The notes under the pieces: model-generated
The model's input: the letters and a program-made list of their open reading frames with translations, nothing else
Told to the model about the DNA's origin: nothing
Database searches by the model: none
Made by a program: the position numbers and the translations under genes
Shown here: positions 6,045 to 13,273 of the stretch, piece by piece
Position numbering within the stretch: position 1 is the first letter of the stretch
Layout: the number at the start of each line of letters is the position of its first letter
From: Verrucomicrobiaceae bacterium
GTDB lineage: Bacteria > Verrucomicrobiota > Verrucomicrobiae > Verrucomicrobiales > Akkermansiaceae
Assembly (NCBI GenBank): GCA_003820635.1
Contig: RPOS01000038.1
Span: 1-26,874, forward strand
Reading direction: 5' to 3'
DNA length: 26,874 nucleotides

Positions 6045-7955
6045 ATGAAATTCCGGTTCATTCTTTCACTGCTGCTCGCCGGTCTCGCCCACGGCCAGAT
6101 TTACACCCCGCCGCCCGCGCAAGCTCCGGCTGCTCCTGCCACGGACACCGCCGCCGCCCCGGCCAATGCGCCGGCCGCCAGCCCGCTCGGCCAGGAAATC
6201 CCGATGCTCGATCCCTCCGCCGAAACCATCACCGTGGGCGGCGTGGTCATTCCGCTGGGTGATAACCGCCTGCTCAAGGCGCGTTTCGAGAAATACCTCA
6301 GCCAACCGCCGGAGGATGACGAAGCGGCCACCCGCTACCGGGAAACCATTCAGGAAATCCTCGCCACCATTTCACCCTTCCGCGCCGAAGGTCCGGACCT
6401 TTACGCCGCCTTCAAGCTGCTGCCCACCGCCACCGCCTACCCCGGAGATGCCAACCTCTGCGGCTCGCTCGCCGAGGCCATCTACATGGCCATGCTCGCC
6501 AAGCGCGACGTTTCCAGCCTCAGCAAGCTCAACCAGACCATCGAGGAGGAAAAGCGCGCCATCATCTCGGATGGCGACTGGAAGGCCCGCCACGAACGGC
6601 AGCAGGATCTCAGCGAAACCAAATCCGCAGGCGGCGGAAAGCCCGACTCCAAGAAGTCGGAATCCAACAACCAGCAGGCCGCAGGCGCCGGGACCAATTC
6701 GCTCAAATACGCCGAGACCCTGCGCCGCATCGGCGAAATCGAAGCCCTCAAGAAAGCAAACATCGCCCGCACCGAAGCCCAGACGCTGCAAACCAAGGCC
6801 CAATACCAGGTCAACATGATCCAGTGGTTCGTCCAGCGCCGCTACGAGCACGTGCTGATGGCCGCCCGCTTCTACAATCAGATCTGGAAGGACGGGGACT
6901 CCGCCCTGCGCATCGATGAAAACTCGGATGTCTCCAAGCTCTTCTCCCAGTCCGTTGGCGTGAGCCCCACCGTGTCCTCGCTGGACGCGCTGTCCAACGA
7001 GGCCATCCGCGAGGTTTCCAAATACGTCGAGGCCTTCGACCTCATGCTCGCGCGCGACGAACTCCACTCCGCATCCCAACGCCTGATGGAAGCCTTCGCG
7101 CTGGGTGAATACCTCGCGCCCGTCGCCACCCTGCCACTGGAGAAAAAACGCCGCATCGCCGATTACGTCCGCGACCTTCACGAGCTCTACAGCGCACTCC
7201 AGGCGCGCGACTACACCAAGACCAAGGAGCTCGCGGACCGGCTCAAGTCCGCCGCACGCGATTTCCCCTCGTCCAAGGTGGACAGCGCCATCGCCGCATA
7301 CACCCTCGCCTCGGACCTGGCCATCGGCGAGGCCAAGGCACATCTGTTAGGCGGCGATTCGGAAAAAGCCGCGGAGAAAATCAAGGTCGCCACCGAGATC
7401 TGGCCCACCAATCCCAAGCTCGAAGAATTCCGCAACCTGGTGGACAGCTCCGGCGGCCTCATCACCGTCCGCAACGACTTCGACCGCCTGCTTTCCGAAG
7501 GCAACTTCCGCGAGATCGCCCGCCGCCAATACGAGATCGCCCCCGCCATCCAGGGCGATGCCACCCGCGAGGACGCCTTCAAGCAGATCATGGCCAACCT
7601 GATGAAAATCGAGGCCGCGCTCGGCAAGGCCGCCGAGTTTGGCAAGGTCGGCCAGAACTACGCCGCATGGGAACAACTCGCCGAACTGCGCGAGCAGTTT
7701 CCCGATGATCCCAAGCTCGGCCGCGAACTCGAACTGCTGGCACCGAAGGTGGCGGATTTCACCAAGGCGCTCGACACGGCGCGGCAGTTTGAAAACCGCC
7801 CGGACAAACAAACCGGCTCCGCGCTTTCATGGTATCTCAAGGCCCGCTCCATCCACCCGCAAAGCAAGCTCGCCGCGCAAGGCGTCAAACGTCTCGTGCG
7901 CGAAATCCTCCCCGCCGCGGACTCCGCAGCGAAGGGAGAAGCCGGCACTCCATGA
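6045..7955 (+). CDS. Uncharacterised large periplasmic helical protein (636 aa)
   Basis: Starting at ATG 6045 the protein begins with a signal peptide (MKFRFILSLLLAGLAHG), then a Pro/Ala-rich linker at about 20-60. A small conserved-looking segment follows (AETITVGGVVIPLGDNRLLK). The remaining 530 residues are almost entirely predicted helical, rich in Ala, Glu, Lys and Leu. They include a charged coiled-coil-like section around 230-270 (KKANIARTEAQTLQTKAQYQ) and C-terminal repeats with a TPR-like feel (e.g. KAAEKIKVATEIWPTNPKLE). I see no catalytic motif. It is the last gene of a three-gene envelope set; a scaffolding or export-related role is plausible but unproven. An upstream in-frame start at 6021 would overlap the previous gene by four bases and spoil the signal peptide. 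One CTGTTAG word is at 7344. Confidence 0.8.
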   Translation: MKFRFILSLLLAGLAHGQIYTPPPAQAPAAPATDTAAAPANAPAASPLGQEIPMLDPSAETITVGGVVIPLGDNRLLKARFEKYLSQPPEDDEAATRYRETIQEILATISPFRAEGPDLYAAFKLLPTATAYPGDANLCGSLAEAIYMAMLAKRDVSSLSKLNQTIEEEKRAIISDGDWKARHERQQDLSETKSAGGGKPDSKKSESNNQQAAGAGTNSLKYAETLRRIGEIEALKKANIARTEAQTLQTKAQYQVNMIQWFVQRRYEHVLMAARFYNQIWKDGDSALRIDENSDVSKLFSQSVGVSPTVSSLDALSNEAIREVSKYVEAFDLMLARDELHSASQRLMEAFALGEYLAPVATLPLEKKRRIADYVRDLHELYSALQARDYTKTKELADRLKSAARDFPSSKVDSAIAAYTLASDLAIGEAKAHLLGGDSEKAAEKIKVATEIWPTNPKLEEFRNLVDSSGGLITVRNDFDRLLSEGNFREIARRQYEIAPAIQGDATREDAFKQIMANLMKIEAALGKAAEFGKVGQNYAAWEQLAELREQFPDDPKLGRELELLAPKVADFTKALDTARQFENRPDKQTGSALSWYLKARSIHPQSKLAAQGVKRLVREILPAADSAAKGEAGTP

Positions 7956-8086
7956 GCGGCCCCACGGCCGGGATCCACAGGATTCCAGACGCAGACGGAT
8001 CGCCACTTGCAGGTATGGAGACCGCAAACCCCGGTGCGGATTGGCGAAGCGTTCGCAGCTGGTATAAGCCAGAGTATCAGCGAGGC
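7956..8086. other. Non-coding spacer, possible interspersed repeat
   Basis: No supported gene lies between the 636-aa gene and the tRNA. The stretch contains small inverted repeats (for example CGAAGCGTTCG at 8044-8054 and GCTGGTATAAGCC at 8058-8070) and looks more structured than ordinary spacer. It runs directly into the direct repeat that copies the tRNA end. I cannot tell from one window whether it is a multi-copy element. Confidence 0.35.
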
Positions 8087-8169
8087 CTTTTTGGAGCCGG
8101 GCAGGCGGGATTGCCTGCGGCCAAAAAGCTTCCGCGTGGAGAGCTTTTTGGAGTCGGGCTGGCGGGATT
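8087..8169. repeat. 26-bp imperfect direct repeat including the tRNA-Pro 3' end
   Basis: Positions 8087-8112 and 8144-8169 are the same 26 bases except for two mismatches, offset by 57. The second copy covers the last 16 bases of the tRNA-Pro gene plus ten bases beyond it. The first copy stands alone in the spacer. A duplicated tRNA 3' end is what an integrative element leaves as attL/attR, but here the copies are too close for an element to remain between them. A small local duplication is the other reading. Confidence 0.65.
8121..8150 (-). terminator. Hairpin downstream of tRNA-Pro, possible terminator
   Basis: A perfect 10-bp inverted repeat (CCAAAAAGCT / AGCTTTTTGG, 11-base loop) begins four bases past the tRNA 3' end on the minus strand. 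The T-run sits inside the second arm rather than after it, so it is not a canonical terminator. The middle arm could instead pair with a third arm at 8086-8094, so two exclusive folds exist. Confidence 0.4.
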
Positions 8170-8227
8170 CGAACCCACGACCCCTACACCCCCAGTGTAG
8201 TGCGCTACCAGACTGCGCTACAGCCCG
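8154..8227 (-). tRNA. tRNA-Pro (anticodon GGG)
   Basis: The minus strand folds as a full cloverleaf: acceptor CGGGCTG/CAGCCCG, D arm AGCGCAGTCTGGTAGCGC, anticodon stem CTACA/TGTAG around the loop CTGGGGG (anticodon GGG, reading CCC and CCU), and T arm GTGGG-TTCGAAT-CCCGC with one G-U pair. The discriminator is A. CCA is not encoded, so it must be added by nucleotidyltransferase, unlike the tRNA-Val at 20471. Confidence 0.95.
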
Positions 8228-8296
8228 CTTTGTGAACGGGCGGCAAGGCAAACAGGGGAAATGCGGGTTGGCAAGCACGGAAAATCGTGAGATTCC

Positions 8297-9349
8297 ATGC
8301 GCGCAATGAAGCGCATCAAGACGGCGATCGTGGGGGCCAGCGGGTATTCGGGCATGGAGTTGCTGCGCCTGCTGCTCGGGCATCCGGGGGTGGAACTGGT
8401 GGCGGTGACCTCGCGGCAGGAGGCGGGCAAGGCGCTTGCAGAGGTGTTTCCGCGCTTTTGCAAGGCACCTGGCTCGGAGCTCGCATTCATGGCACCGGAT
8501 CCGGATGAGATCGCGGCGACTGGCGCACAGGTGGCGTTTCTGGCGCTGCCACACGGGGTAGCGGCGGAGATTGCGCGCGCACTGCTGGAGCGCGGGCTGC
8601 GGGTGATCGACCTGAGCGCGGATTTCCGGCTGAACGATGCGGCGGTCTATCAGGAATTCTACTGCCATGCGCATCCGGCACCGGATTTGCTGACGGAGGC
8701 GGTTTACGGCCTGCCGGAAATCCGCGCGGAGGAAATCACGGCCGCGCGGCTGGTGGCCTCGCCGGGGTGCTATCCGACGAGCGTCCTGCTGCCGCTGCTG
8801 CCACTGCTGCGAGAAAAGCTGATTGATACGACGAGCATCGTAGCCAACTCGATGAGCGGCGTGAGCGGCGCGGGCCGCAAGGCGGATGTCTCACTGCTGT
8901 TCTGCGAGTGCAACGAAAGCGCGCGCGCCTATGGCGTGCCGAAACACCGCCATCTCTCCGAAATCGAGCAGGAGCTCTCGCTCGCCGCCGGTGAAACGGT
9001 GGTCATCAGTTTCATCCCGCACCTCATTCCGGTGAACGCGGGCATCGCCACCACCACCACGGCGAGGCTGCGCGAGGGAGTGTCGCCGGATGCCATCGGC
9101 GCGGCTTTGGAAAAGGCCTATGCGGGCGAGCCCTTCGTGCGGCTGCTTGGCAAGGGTGGTTGCGCGGATACGAAGAACGTCACGCGCACCAACTTCATCG
9201 ACATCGGCTGGCACCACGATCCGCGCACGGGCCGGGTGATCCTGACGAGCGCCGAGGACAATCTCGGCAAAGGTGCCGGCGGCCAGGCGGTGCAGAGCTT
9301 CAACCTGATGTTCGGATTTTCCGCGACTGATGGATTGCAAAATTTTTGA
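8297..9349 (+). CDS. argC: N-acetyl-gamma-glutamyl-phosphate reductase
   Basis: 350 residues, usual length for type 1 ArgC. It reduces N-acetylglutamyl phosphate to the semialdehyde with NADPH, the third step of arginine synthesis, in the cytoplasm. The N-terminal Rossmann motif is IVGASGYSGMELLRLL (11-26). The catalytic Cys158 sits in VASPGCYPTS, SGVSGAGRK follows at about 194-202, and HRHLSEIEQEL carries the conserved His region. The ATG at 8297 is used; ATG at 8306 (MKRIKTAIVG) is an equally good start and would leave a more typical N-terminus. It begins 69 bases from the divergent tRNA-Pro and is followed after 36 bases by argJ, so the two form an operon. Confidence 0.96.
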   Translation: MRAMKRIKTAIVGASGYSGMELLRLLLGHPGVELVAVTSRQEAGKALAEVFPRFCKAPGSELAFMAPDPDEIAATGAQVAFLALPHGVAAEIARALLERGLRVIDLSADFRLNDAAVYQEFYCHAHPAPDLLTEAVYGLPEIRAEEITAARLVASPGCYPTSVLLPLLPLLREKLIDTTSIVANSMSGVSGAGRKADVSLLFCECNESARAYGVPKHRHLSEIEQELSLAAGETVVISFIPHLIPVNAGIATTTTARLREGVSPDAIGAALEKAYAGEPFVRLLGKGGCADTKNVTRTNFIDIGWHHDPRTGRVILTSAEDNLGKGAGGQAVQSFNLMFGFSATDGLQNF

Positions 9350-9385
9350 CGGCGCATCACGCTGCCGCGCTTTCCCTCCCTTTCC

Positions 9386-10639
9386 ATGGACTTTCCGTTC
9401 ACACGCATCAAAGGCGGCGTCGGCGCGCCGCAGCGGTTCCTCACCAGCGCGGTGAGTTGTGGCATCAAGAACCCGGCCGCGGACCGCCTCGATCTGGCCT
9501 TGATCTATTCCGAAGTGCCGTGCAGCTCGGCGGGCACTTTCACCACCAACCGCGTGAAAGCCGCGCCGGTGCGCGTGTCGCAGGCCAACCTGCGCAAGGG
9601 CAACATCCGCGCCATCATCGCCAACTCCGGCAACGCCAACGCCTGCACCGGCGTGCAGGGGATTCACGACGCCAACGCGATGTGCGATGCGGTGGCCAAG
9701 CCACTGCGCCTCAAGCGCTCGGAGGTGGGTGTCTGCTCGACCGGCGTGATCGGCCTGCCGATGCCGATGATGCGCATCGAGCCGAATTATGACGACTTGA
9801 TCGCGCGCCTCGGCCCGAAGAACGGCGGCGATGTGGCCGCAGCCATCATCACCAGCGACACCCATCCGAAGGAAATCGCGATTTCCTTCGACCTCGGCGA
9901 GCACCGGGTGCGGCTTGGCGGCTGCGTCAAGGGCGCGGGCATGATTTCCCCGAGCATGGCCACGATGCTGTGCTTCATCACCACCGACGCGCACTTCCCC
10001 ACCGAGTGCCTGCGCAAGGCGGTGCTCGAATGCGTGGAGGAAAGTTTCAACCGCATCACGATCGATGGCGACATGTCCACCAACGACACCGTGCTGGTGA
10101 TGGCCAACGGCGCATCCGGCATGCCGCCGATCCGCCGCAATGGCAAACGCTGCAAACAATTCCGCCAGGCGCTTTGCTGGCTGATGCTGGAGCTGGCCAA
10201 GGCCGTGGTGCGCGATGGTGAGCGCGTCACGAAATTCGTGACCGTAAAGGTGCAGGGTGCCCGCACTTATCTCGATGCGAAAAAGGTGGCCGAAGCCGTC
10301 TGCAAGTCCGCACTGGTGAAATCCTCATGGAATGGCGGCGACCCGAACTGGGGCCGCATCATTCATGCCGTCGGCTACTCGCGCGCCCTCATCCGTGAGG
10401 AACTCATCGACATCCACATCGGCGGCAAGGCGGCCTGCCTCGGCGGCCTGCAGGCGGAAACGCCGATGGACGAACTGCGCGCCGCCGTTGCCGGGCCCGA
10501 GTTTGAAATCATCATCAACCTCAACCAGGGTGGCGCGGATTACACTATGTATTCAAGTGATCTCTCGCCCGAATACATCGACTTCAACCGCTCTGAATAC
10601 GCTTACTGGAAACAGGCGCGCAAGGACGGGTTGGTGTGA
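9386..10639 (+). CDS. argJ: Bifunctional glutamate N-acetyltransferase / ornithine acetyltransferase
   Basis: 417 residues, full family length. ArgJ transfers the acetyl group from N-acetylornithine to glutamate and, in bifunctional forms, also uses acetyl-CoA, making the arginine pathway cyclic. Visible features are NSGNANACTG (80-89), the oxyanion-hole pair Thr119-Gly120 in CSTGVIGLPMP, and the self-cleavage site in GMISPSMATMLCF. Thr193 in MATML becomes the N-terminal nucleophile of the beta subunit. WNGGDPNWGRI is also present. The C-terminus (SSDLSPEYIDFNRSEYAYW) is longer than the common ending. It follows argC by 36 bases in the same direction. Confidence 0.96.
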   Translation: MDFPFTRIKGGVGAPQRFLTSAVSCGIKNPAADRLDLALIYSEVPCSSAGTFTTNRVKAAPVRVSQANLRKGNIRAIIANSGNANACTGVQGIHDANAMCDAVAKPLRLKRSEVGVCSTGVIGLPMPMMRIEPNYDDLIARLGPKNGGDVAAAIITSDTHPKEIAISFDLGEHRVRLGGCVKGAGMISPSMATMLCFITTDAHFPTECLRKAVLECVEESFNRITIDGDMSTNDTVLVMANGASGMPPIRRNGKRCKQFRQALCWLMLELAKAVVRDGERVTKFVTVKVQGARTYLDAKKVAEAVCKSALVKSSWNGGDPNWGRIIHAVGYSRALIREELIDIHIGGKAACLGGLQAETPMDELRAAVAGPEFEIIINLNQGGADYTMYSSDLSPEYIDFNRSEYAYWKQARKDGLV

Positions 10640-10645
10640 GCGGGC

Positions 10646-10662
10646 CGCCGGGAATTCCGGCG
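10646..10662 (+). terminator. Short hairpin after argJ, weak terminator candidate
   Basis: A 6-bp inverted repeat (CGCCGG / CCGGCG, 5-base loop GAATT) lies seven bases after the argJ stop. Only three T follow at a distance, so termination by it alone is doubtful. Confidence 0.25.
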
Positions 10663-10734
10663 CGGTTTGCTTGTGCCATCTTGCGTTTCCACCCGGTCGT
10701 TTCGCATTAGGCCGCTTGGCCCGCAGGCGGTTGG

Positions 10735-10942
10735 CACCCGGTGGTTTCGCAGCCGGTGGCAGCGCACCCGGCCGGTAGGCGGGGTTGCGCTTCGGCAGCA
10801 CGGCCTTGGTGTCGGTTAGAAACTTTTTGATCAGCGCGTCGAGCAGCCTGCCCACGGCGGCATCCATGCTTTCCATCATGGCGGCCTAGGTGATGCTGCG
10901 TTGCGCGTCACCGGGTTTCACGCGGCCGCGGTATTTTTCAAC
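10735..10942 (-). pseudogene. Probable sulfatase C-terminal remnant
   Basis: On the minus strand a frame reads EKYRGRVKPGDAQRSIT, an in-frame TAG (10886-10888), AAMMESMDAAVGRLLDALIK and then FLTDTKAVLPKRNPAYRPGA. The last stretch resembles the end of many planctomycete/verrucomicrobial sulfatases, which close with a helix, 'L-x-D/E-T-x-A-x-x-P-x-x-NP-x-Y/F' and a short tail. Another stop (10943-10945) bounds it upstream, and nothing of the N-terminal catalytic part follows. It is thus a decayed tail. After about 10740 the frame runs into low-complexity Pro/Lys/Arg sequence and the antisense of argJ. Confidence 0.4.
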
Positions 10943-11002
10943 CTAAAGTCCGCATTTGAAAACGGCGGATTTTGCGGATTATGAATGAGTCATGTTATTT
11001 TT

Positions 11003-11027
11003 CCATTTCACCTCTTGGGTGAAATGG
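11003..11027. repeat. Perfect 10-bp inverted repeat, 5-base loop
   Basis: CCATTTCACC and GGTGAAATGG flank TCTTG. No T-run follows on either strand in the 3' direction, so it is not an intrinsic terminator. It lies in gene-free sequence downstream of the DegP-like gene; protein binding or an element remnant are possible. Confidence 0.6.
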
Positions 11028-11053
11028 CATGCTGAAATCCAACTTTAAATCTT

Positions 11054-11080
11054 TCCGTGTAATCCGTGAAATCCGTGGTA
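11054..11080. repeat. Three 9-bp tandem units (TCCGTGNNN)
   Basis: The units TCCGTGTAA, TCCGTGAAA and TCCGTGGTA follow each other without spacing. On the other strand this reads as consecutive CACGGAT-type units. I recognise this as resembling a short intergenic repeat seen in many unrelated environmental genomes, from memory. It lies about 125 bases beyond the stop of the DegP-like gene. Confidence 0.65.
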
Positions 11081-11204
11081 AAAAACCGTCGATCTGGGTT
11101 TTGAACTGCGGATTCCAGCTTCATGGTGGAAGCAGGGAATTTGAAAGGTGAATGGCATGGAACTTGCGGGCTCTGCGGGGACGATTCCTGCCACCACTCC
11201 GGCT

Positions 11205-12113
11205 TCATTCCGCCTGCGGCCGTGACGGCGTAAGGGCTAAGGCGAGCGGCTTGCCGCCGCGCAGCAATTTCACTTGGGTCGTTTCGCCCGGAACAAGATA
11301 AAAAAATGCATTGGCGGCATCCGCGTAATCGGAAATCTGCCGCGAACCAACCGCAAGCAAGACATCGCCAGGCAAAATGCCCGCCCCGGCGGCGGGTGAA
11401 TCCGGCAATACGCGCACCACGCGCGGCGACTGGGATTCGGAGTGCAGGACGAGCCCGAGCCAACCGCGGACAAGCCGCCCGCCCTTGACAAGATCGCGCT
11501 GCACGCGGTGCACGGCCTCCGCGGGAATGGCATAGCCGGTATTGCCGCTGGCGGCACTCTGGAAAACGATGCCCACCACCCGGCCGCCGGGCTCCGTGAG
11601 CGCTGTTCCGGCCGGCGGCACGGCCCGGTCAAAATTGACCCGCAACAAGGCCAGCGGTAGGACCTTGCCGCCGATTTGTTTGATCCATCCGGTCGCCAGA
11701 CACTTGACCGGACCACCGGCGGTCTCCGCCCGCAATGTGCTTCCCACGCAGCCCCGCGCATCGTCGAGCCACTCGGCGGTATGCGGAGCGGCCACCTCTT
11801 TTGTCTGGAAAAACCCCAGCCGCGTGACCGGATCATAGCCGATCAGGCGGACGGCAACCCTGCGGTTTCCCATGAGCAGTGAGGGATTCGCCGGGTTTGC
11901 GCCGGGGGCCACCACGGATACCAGAAGCGCATCGCGGTTGACCGGAACCGCAACCGATTCGCAGGCCCTGCCGTCCGGCAAGGGAGGATAACTCGCCAGC
12001 ATGGGCTCATGCACCGCCAAAGGCTCGGCGTGGACGAGCTGGATGGTGGCTGCCAGAATCCACAAAATCATTCGTGCCAACCGGCAGCAAAGCGGGCGTC
12101 CCGGATTCTCCAT
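11205..12113 (-). CDS. DegP/HtrA-like PDZ protein lacking the catalytic triad
   Basis: 302 residues with an N-terminal export signal (hydrophobic MILWILAATIQLVHA from residue 15; a start at 12071 is equally possible). A trypsin-like fold of about 180 residues follows, and a PDZ domain at about 205-295 (GWLGLVL, then VRVLPDSPAAGAGILPGDVL). In DegP the serine is in GNSGGPL; here the matching segment before GGRVVGIVF is PPAGTALTEP, with no serine. The strand carrying the catalytic Asp reads DPVTRLGFFQ, with Arg where Asp is expected, and no TNxHV histidine motif is found. It is therefore a likely non-proteolytic periplasmic sensor or chaperone. It follows the putative anti-sigma gene by 16 bases and probably shares the sigma-factor transcript. 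Confidence 0.8.
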   Translation of the reverse strand: MENPGRPLCCRLARMILWILAATIQLVHAEPLAVHEPMLASYPPLPDGRACESVAVPVNRDALLVSVVAPGANPANPSLLMGNRRVAVRLIGYDPVTRLGFFQTKEVAAPHTAEWLDDARGCVGSTLRAETAGGPVKCLATGWIKQIGGKVLPLALLRVNFDRAVPPAGTALTEPGGRVVGIVFQSAASGNTGYAIPAEAVHRVQRDLVKGGRLVRGWLGLVLHSESQSPRVVRVLPDSPAAGAGILPGDVLLAVGSRQISDYADAANAFFYLVPGETTQVKLLRGGKPLALALTPSRPQAE

Positions 12114-12129
12114 TTCGGAAACCCCGGAG

Positions 12130-12519
12130 TTAGAACACCTGCTCGCCCACGCTGCCCTGAGTCGAAGGACTCAGGTCCAACTCGTCGAGTTGCTCGACGG
12201 GTGGAGCCGTGGGAACCACTTGGTAATTCACCGGTGAGGCCGGGGCGTTCTCAACATCCACTCCTTTCGGCATGAGGAAAAACGCGACGGTCACGGTGGC
12301 ATACGCCAAACCCGCGCCGTAGGCCCATTTCGACGGACTCAAATCCGCAAACCAAGCCGATACCCGGTTGTAAAAACTCACCAGCCCGGATTTCTCCGCC
12401 GCCTGCTCGCGCTGGCGCTGATGGAATTCGCACAGAAAATCCTGCCAGTAGCCTTCCTCAGGACGCTCGTGGCTCTTGAGGGCAAGCAGGTTTTCAAGTT
12501 GTTCGACCGATGGTTTCAC
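12130..12519 (-). CDS. Single-pass membrane protein, putative anti-sigma factor
   Basis: 129 residues. The cytoplasmic part (about 1-65, MKPSVEQLENLLALKSHERP then WQDFLCEFHQRQREQA) is charged and helical, one transmembrane helix follows (WAYGAGLAYATVTVAFFLMP), and a short Pro-rich periplasmic tail ends in GEQVF. No HxxxCxxC zinc motif is present, so it is not a ZAS-type anti-sigma. Its place directly downstream of the ECF sigma gene and upstream of a DegP-like gene mirrors rpoE-rseA and algU-mucA-mucD arrangements. The function is inferred from order and topology, not from sequence homology. Confidence 0.7.
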   Translation of the reverse strand: MKPSVEQLENLLALKSHERPEEGYWQDFLCEFHQRQREQAAEKSGLVSFYNRVSAWFADLSPSKWAYGAGLAYATVTVAFFLMPKGVDVENAPASPVNYQVVPTAPPVEQLDELDLSPSTQGSVGEQVF

Positions 12520-12569
12520 TGCGGTTGATGGTTAGGATTTACAAAATATCACCCCGCCAAGCAAGAGAA

Positions 12570-12588
12570 ATTTTAAATTTTTTAAAAT
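12570..12588. repeat. AT-rich 8-bp inverted repeat overlapping the sigma-factor stop
   Basis: ATTTTAAA and TTTAAAAT are separated by TTT, spanning the TAA stop of the sigma gene (12582-12584). The sequence is strikingly AT-rich against its GC-rich surroundings and lies in the 62-base gap before the anti-sigma gene. It might be an internal promoter or RNA-processing site; nothing in the sequence decides. Confidence 0.4.
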
Positions 12589-13181
12589 CTTTCATTCCAA
12601 GCGTCCTGAAGGGCGGACTGGAGCTGGAGGTGCGCATAGTGGAGACGCGACCGAATCGTGCCTTCGGATGTTTTGAGCACCTTGGCGATCTCCCCGTGGG
12701 ACATGCCTTGGATATCAAACATCGTGACCACCATTCTGTGGGGTTCAGACAGCTTCTGCATGGCTTCGTTCAATTTTACCTGCAGCTCGTTGAGATTGGT
12801 CTGGCGTTCGGGATTGGCCTCGTGGGTGGAATCGATGAGCGCCGGATCCTGGTGGATTGCGGAATCCAGCTCATTGAGGCTGAGCCCGGAGCGGCGCTTG
12901 CGCTTCTTGAGGAAATTAAGCGTCAGGTTGACCGCGATCTGATAAATCCAGGTGTAGAACGAGGAACTGCCGCGGAAGCTTTTCAGCGATTGATAGGCAC
13001 GGGCAAAGATCTCCTGCAGCAGGTCATGCGTGTCCTCCTTGTGGGAGGTCATGTGATAGACCAAGCCGTAGAGCTTGTCGCCATATTTGAGGATCAGGGC
13101 ATCGAACGCGCGGGTGTCGCCCTCGCGGGCGCGCGTCACAAGGTCCTGGTCAGGGTCGGGGGGACGTGACTGACGGAACAT
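12582..13181 (-). CDS. ECF RNA polymerase sigma factor (sigma-70 family)
   Basis: 199 residues with the two-domain ECF plan. Region 2 is at about 15-90: AREGDTRAFDALILKY, then the core-binding DLLQEIFARAYQSL and the -10 recognition FRGSSSFYTWIYQIAVN. A linker of about 45 residues follows (RKRRSGLSLNELDS), then region 4 at about 135-190 (LSEPHRMVVTMFDIQGMSHG, AKVLKTSEGTIRSRLHYA). It would direct polymerase to envelope- or stress-response promoters. It is the first gene of a minus-strand operon with the one-TM protein and the DegP-like protein. Whether it regulates its own promoter cannot be read from the upstream sequence, where I find no convincing AAC/CGT-type ECF promoter. Confidence 0.93.
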   Translation of the reverse strand: MFRQSRPPDPDQDLVTRAREGDTRAFDALILKYGDKLYGLVYHMTSHKEDTHDLLQEIFARAYQSLKSFRGSSSFYTWIYQIAVNLTLNFLKKRKRRSGLSLNELDSAIHQDPALIDSTHEANPERQTNLNELQVKLNEAMQKLSEPHRMVVTMFDIQGMSHGEIAKVLKTSEGTIRSRLHYAHLQLQSALQDAWNERF

Positions 13182-13273
13182 TCGGGTGGGTGCGGGTGTG
13201 CAGCGCTTGCGAGCTTACACAGATGCCGGGGAGTGTAAAGGACTCACCAAGCTCCGGAAACCGGCCCTTTAGC

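Noticed and set aside
6372..7343. Minus-strand 323-codon frame within the 636-aa gene
   Set aside because: Antisense shadow; the plus strand has a signal peptide and coherent composition, while the minus frame is Gly/Val-rich without motifs.
8007..8309. Plus-strand frame through the tRNA-Pro giving an SGWRDSNPRPLHPQ-like peptide
   Set aside because: Known artefact of translating a tRNA gene antisense; the DNA folds as a complete tRNA.
8891..10159. Minus-strand 422-codon frame opposite argC-argJ
   Set aside because: Both plus genes carry full catalytic motifs; the antisense frame is Ala/Arg/His-rich noise.
11003..11027. Inverted repeat as the terminator of the DegP-like gene
   Set aside because: On the minus strand the hairpin is followed by an A-run, not T, so it is not an intrinsic terminator for that gene.
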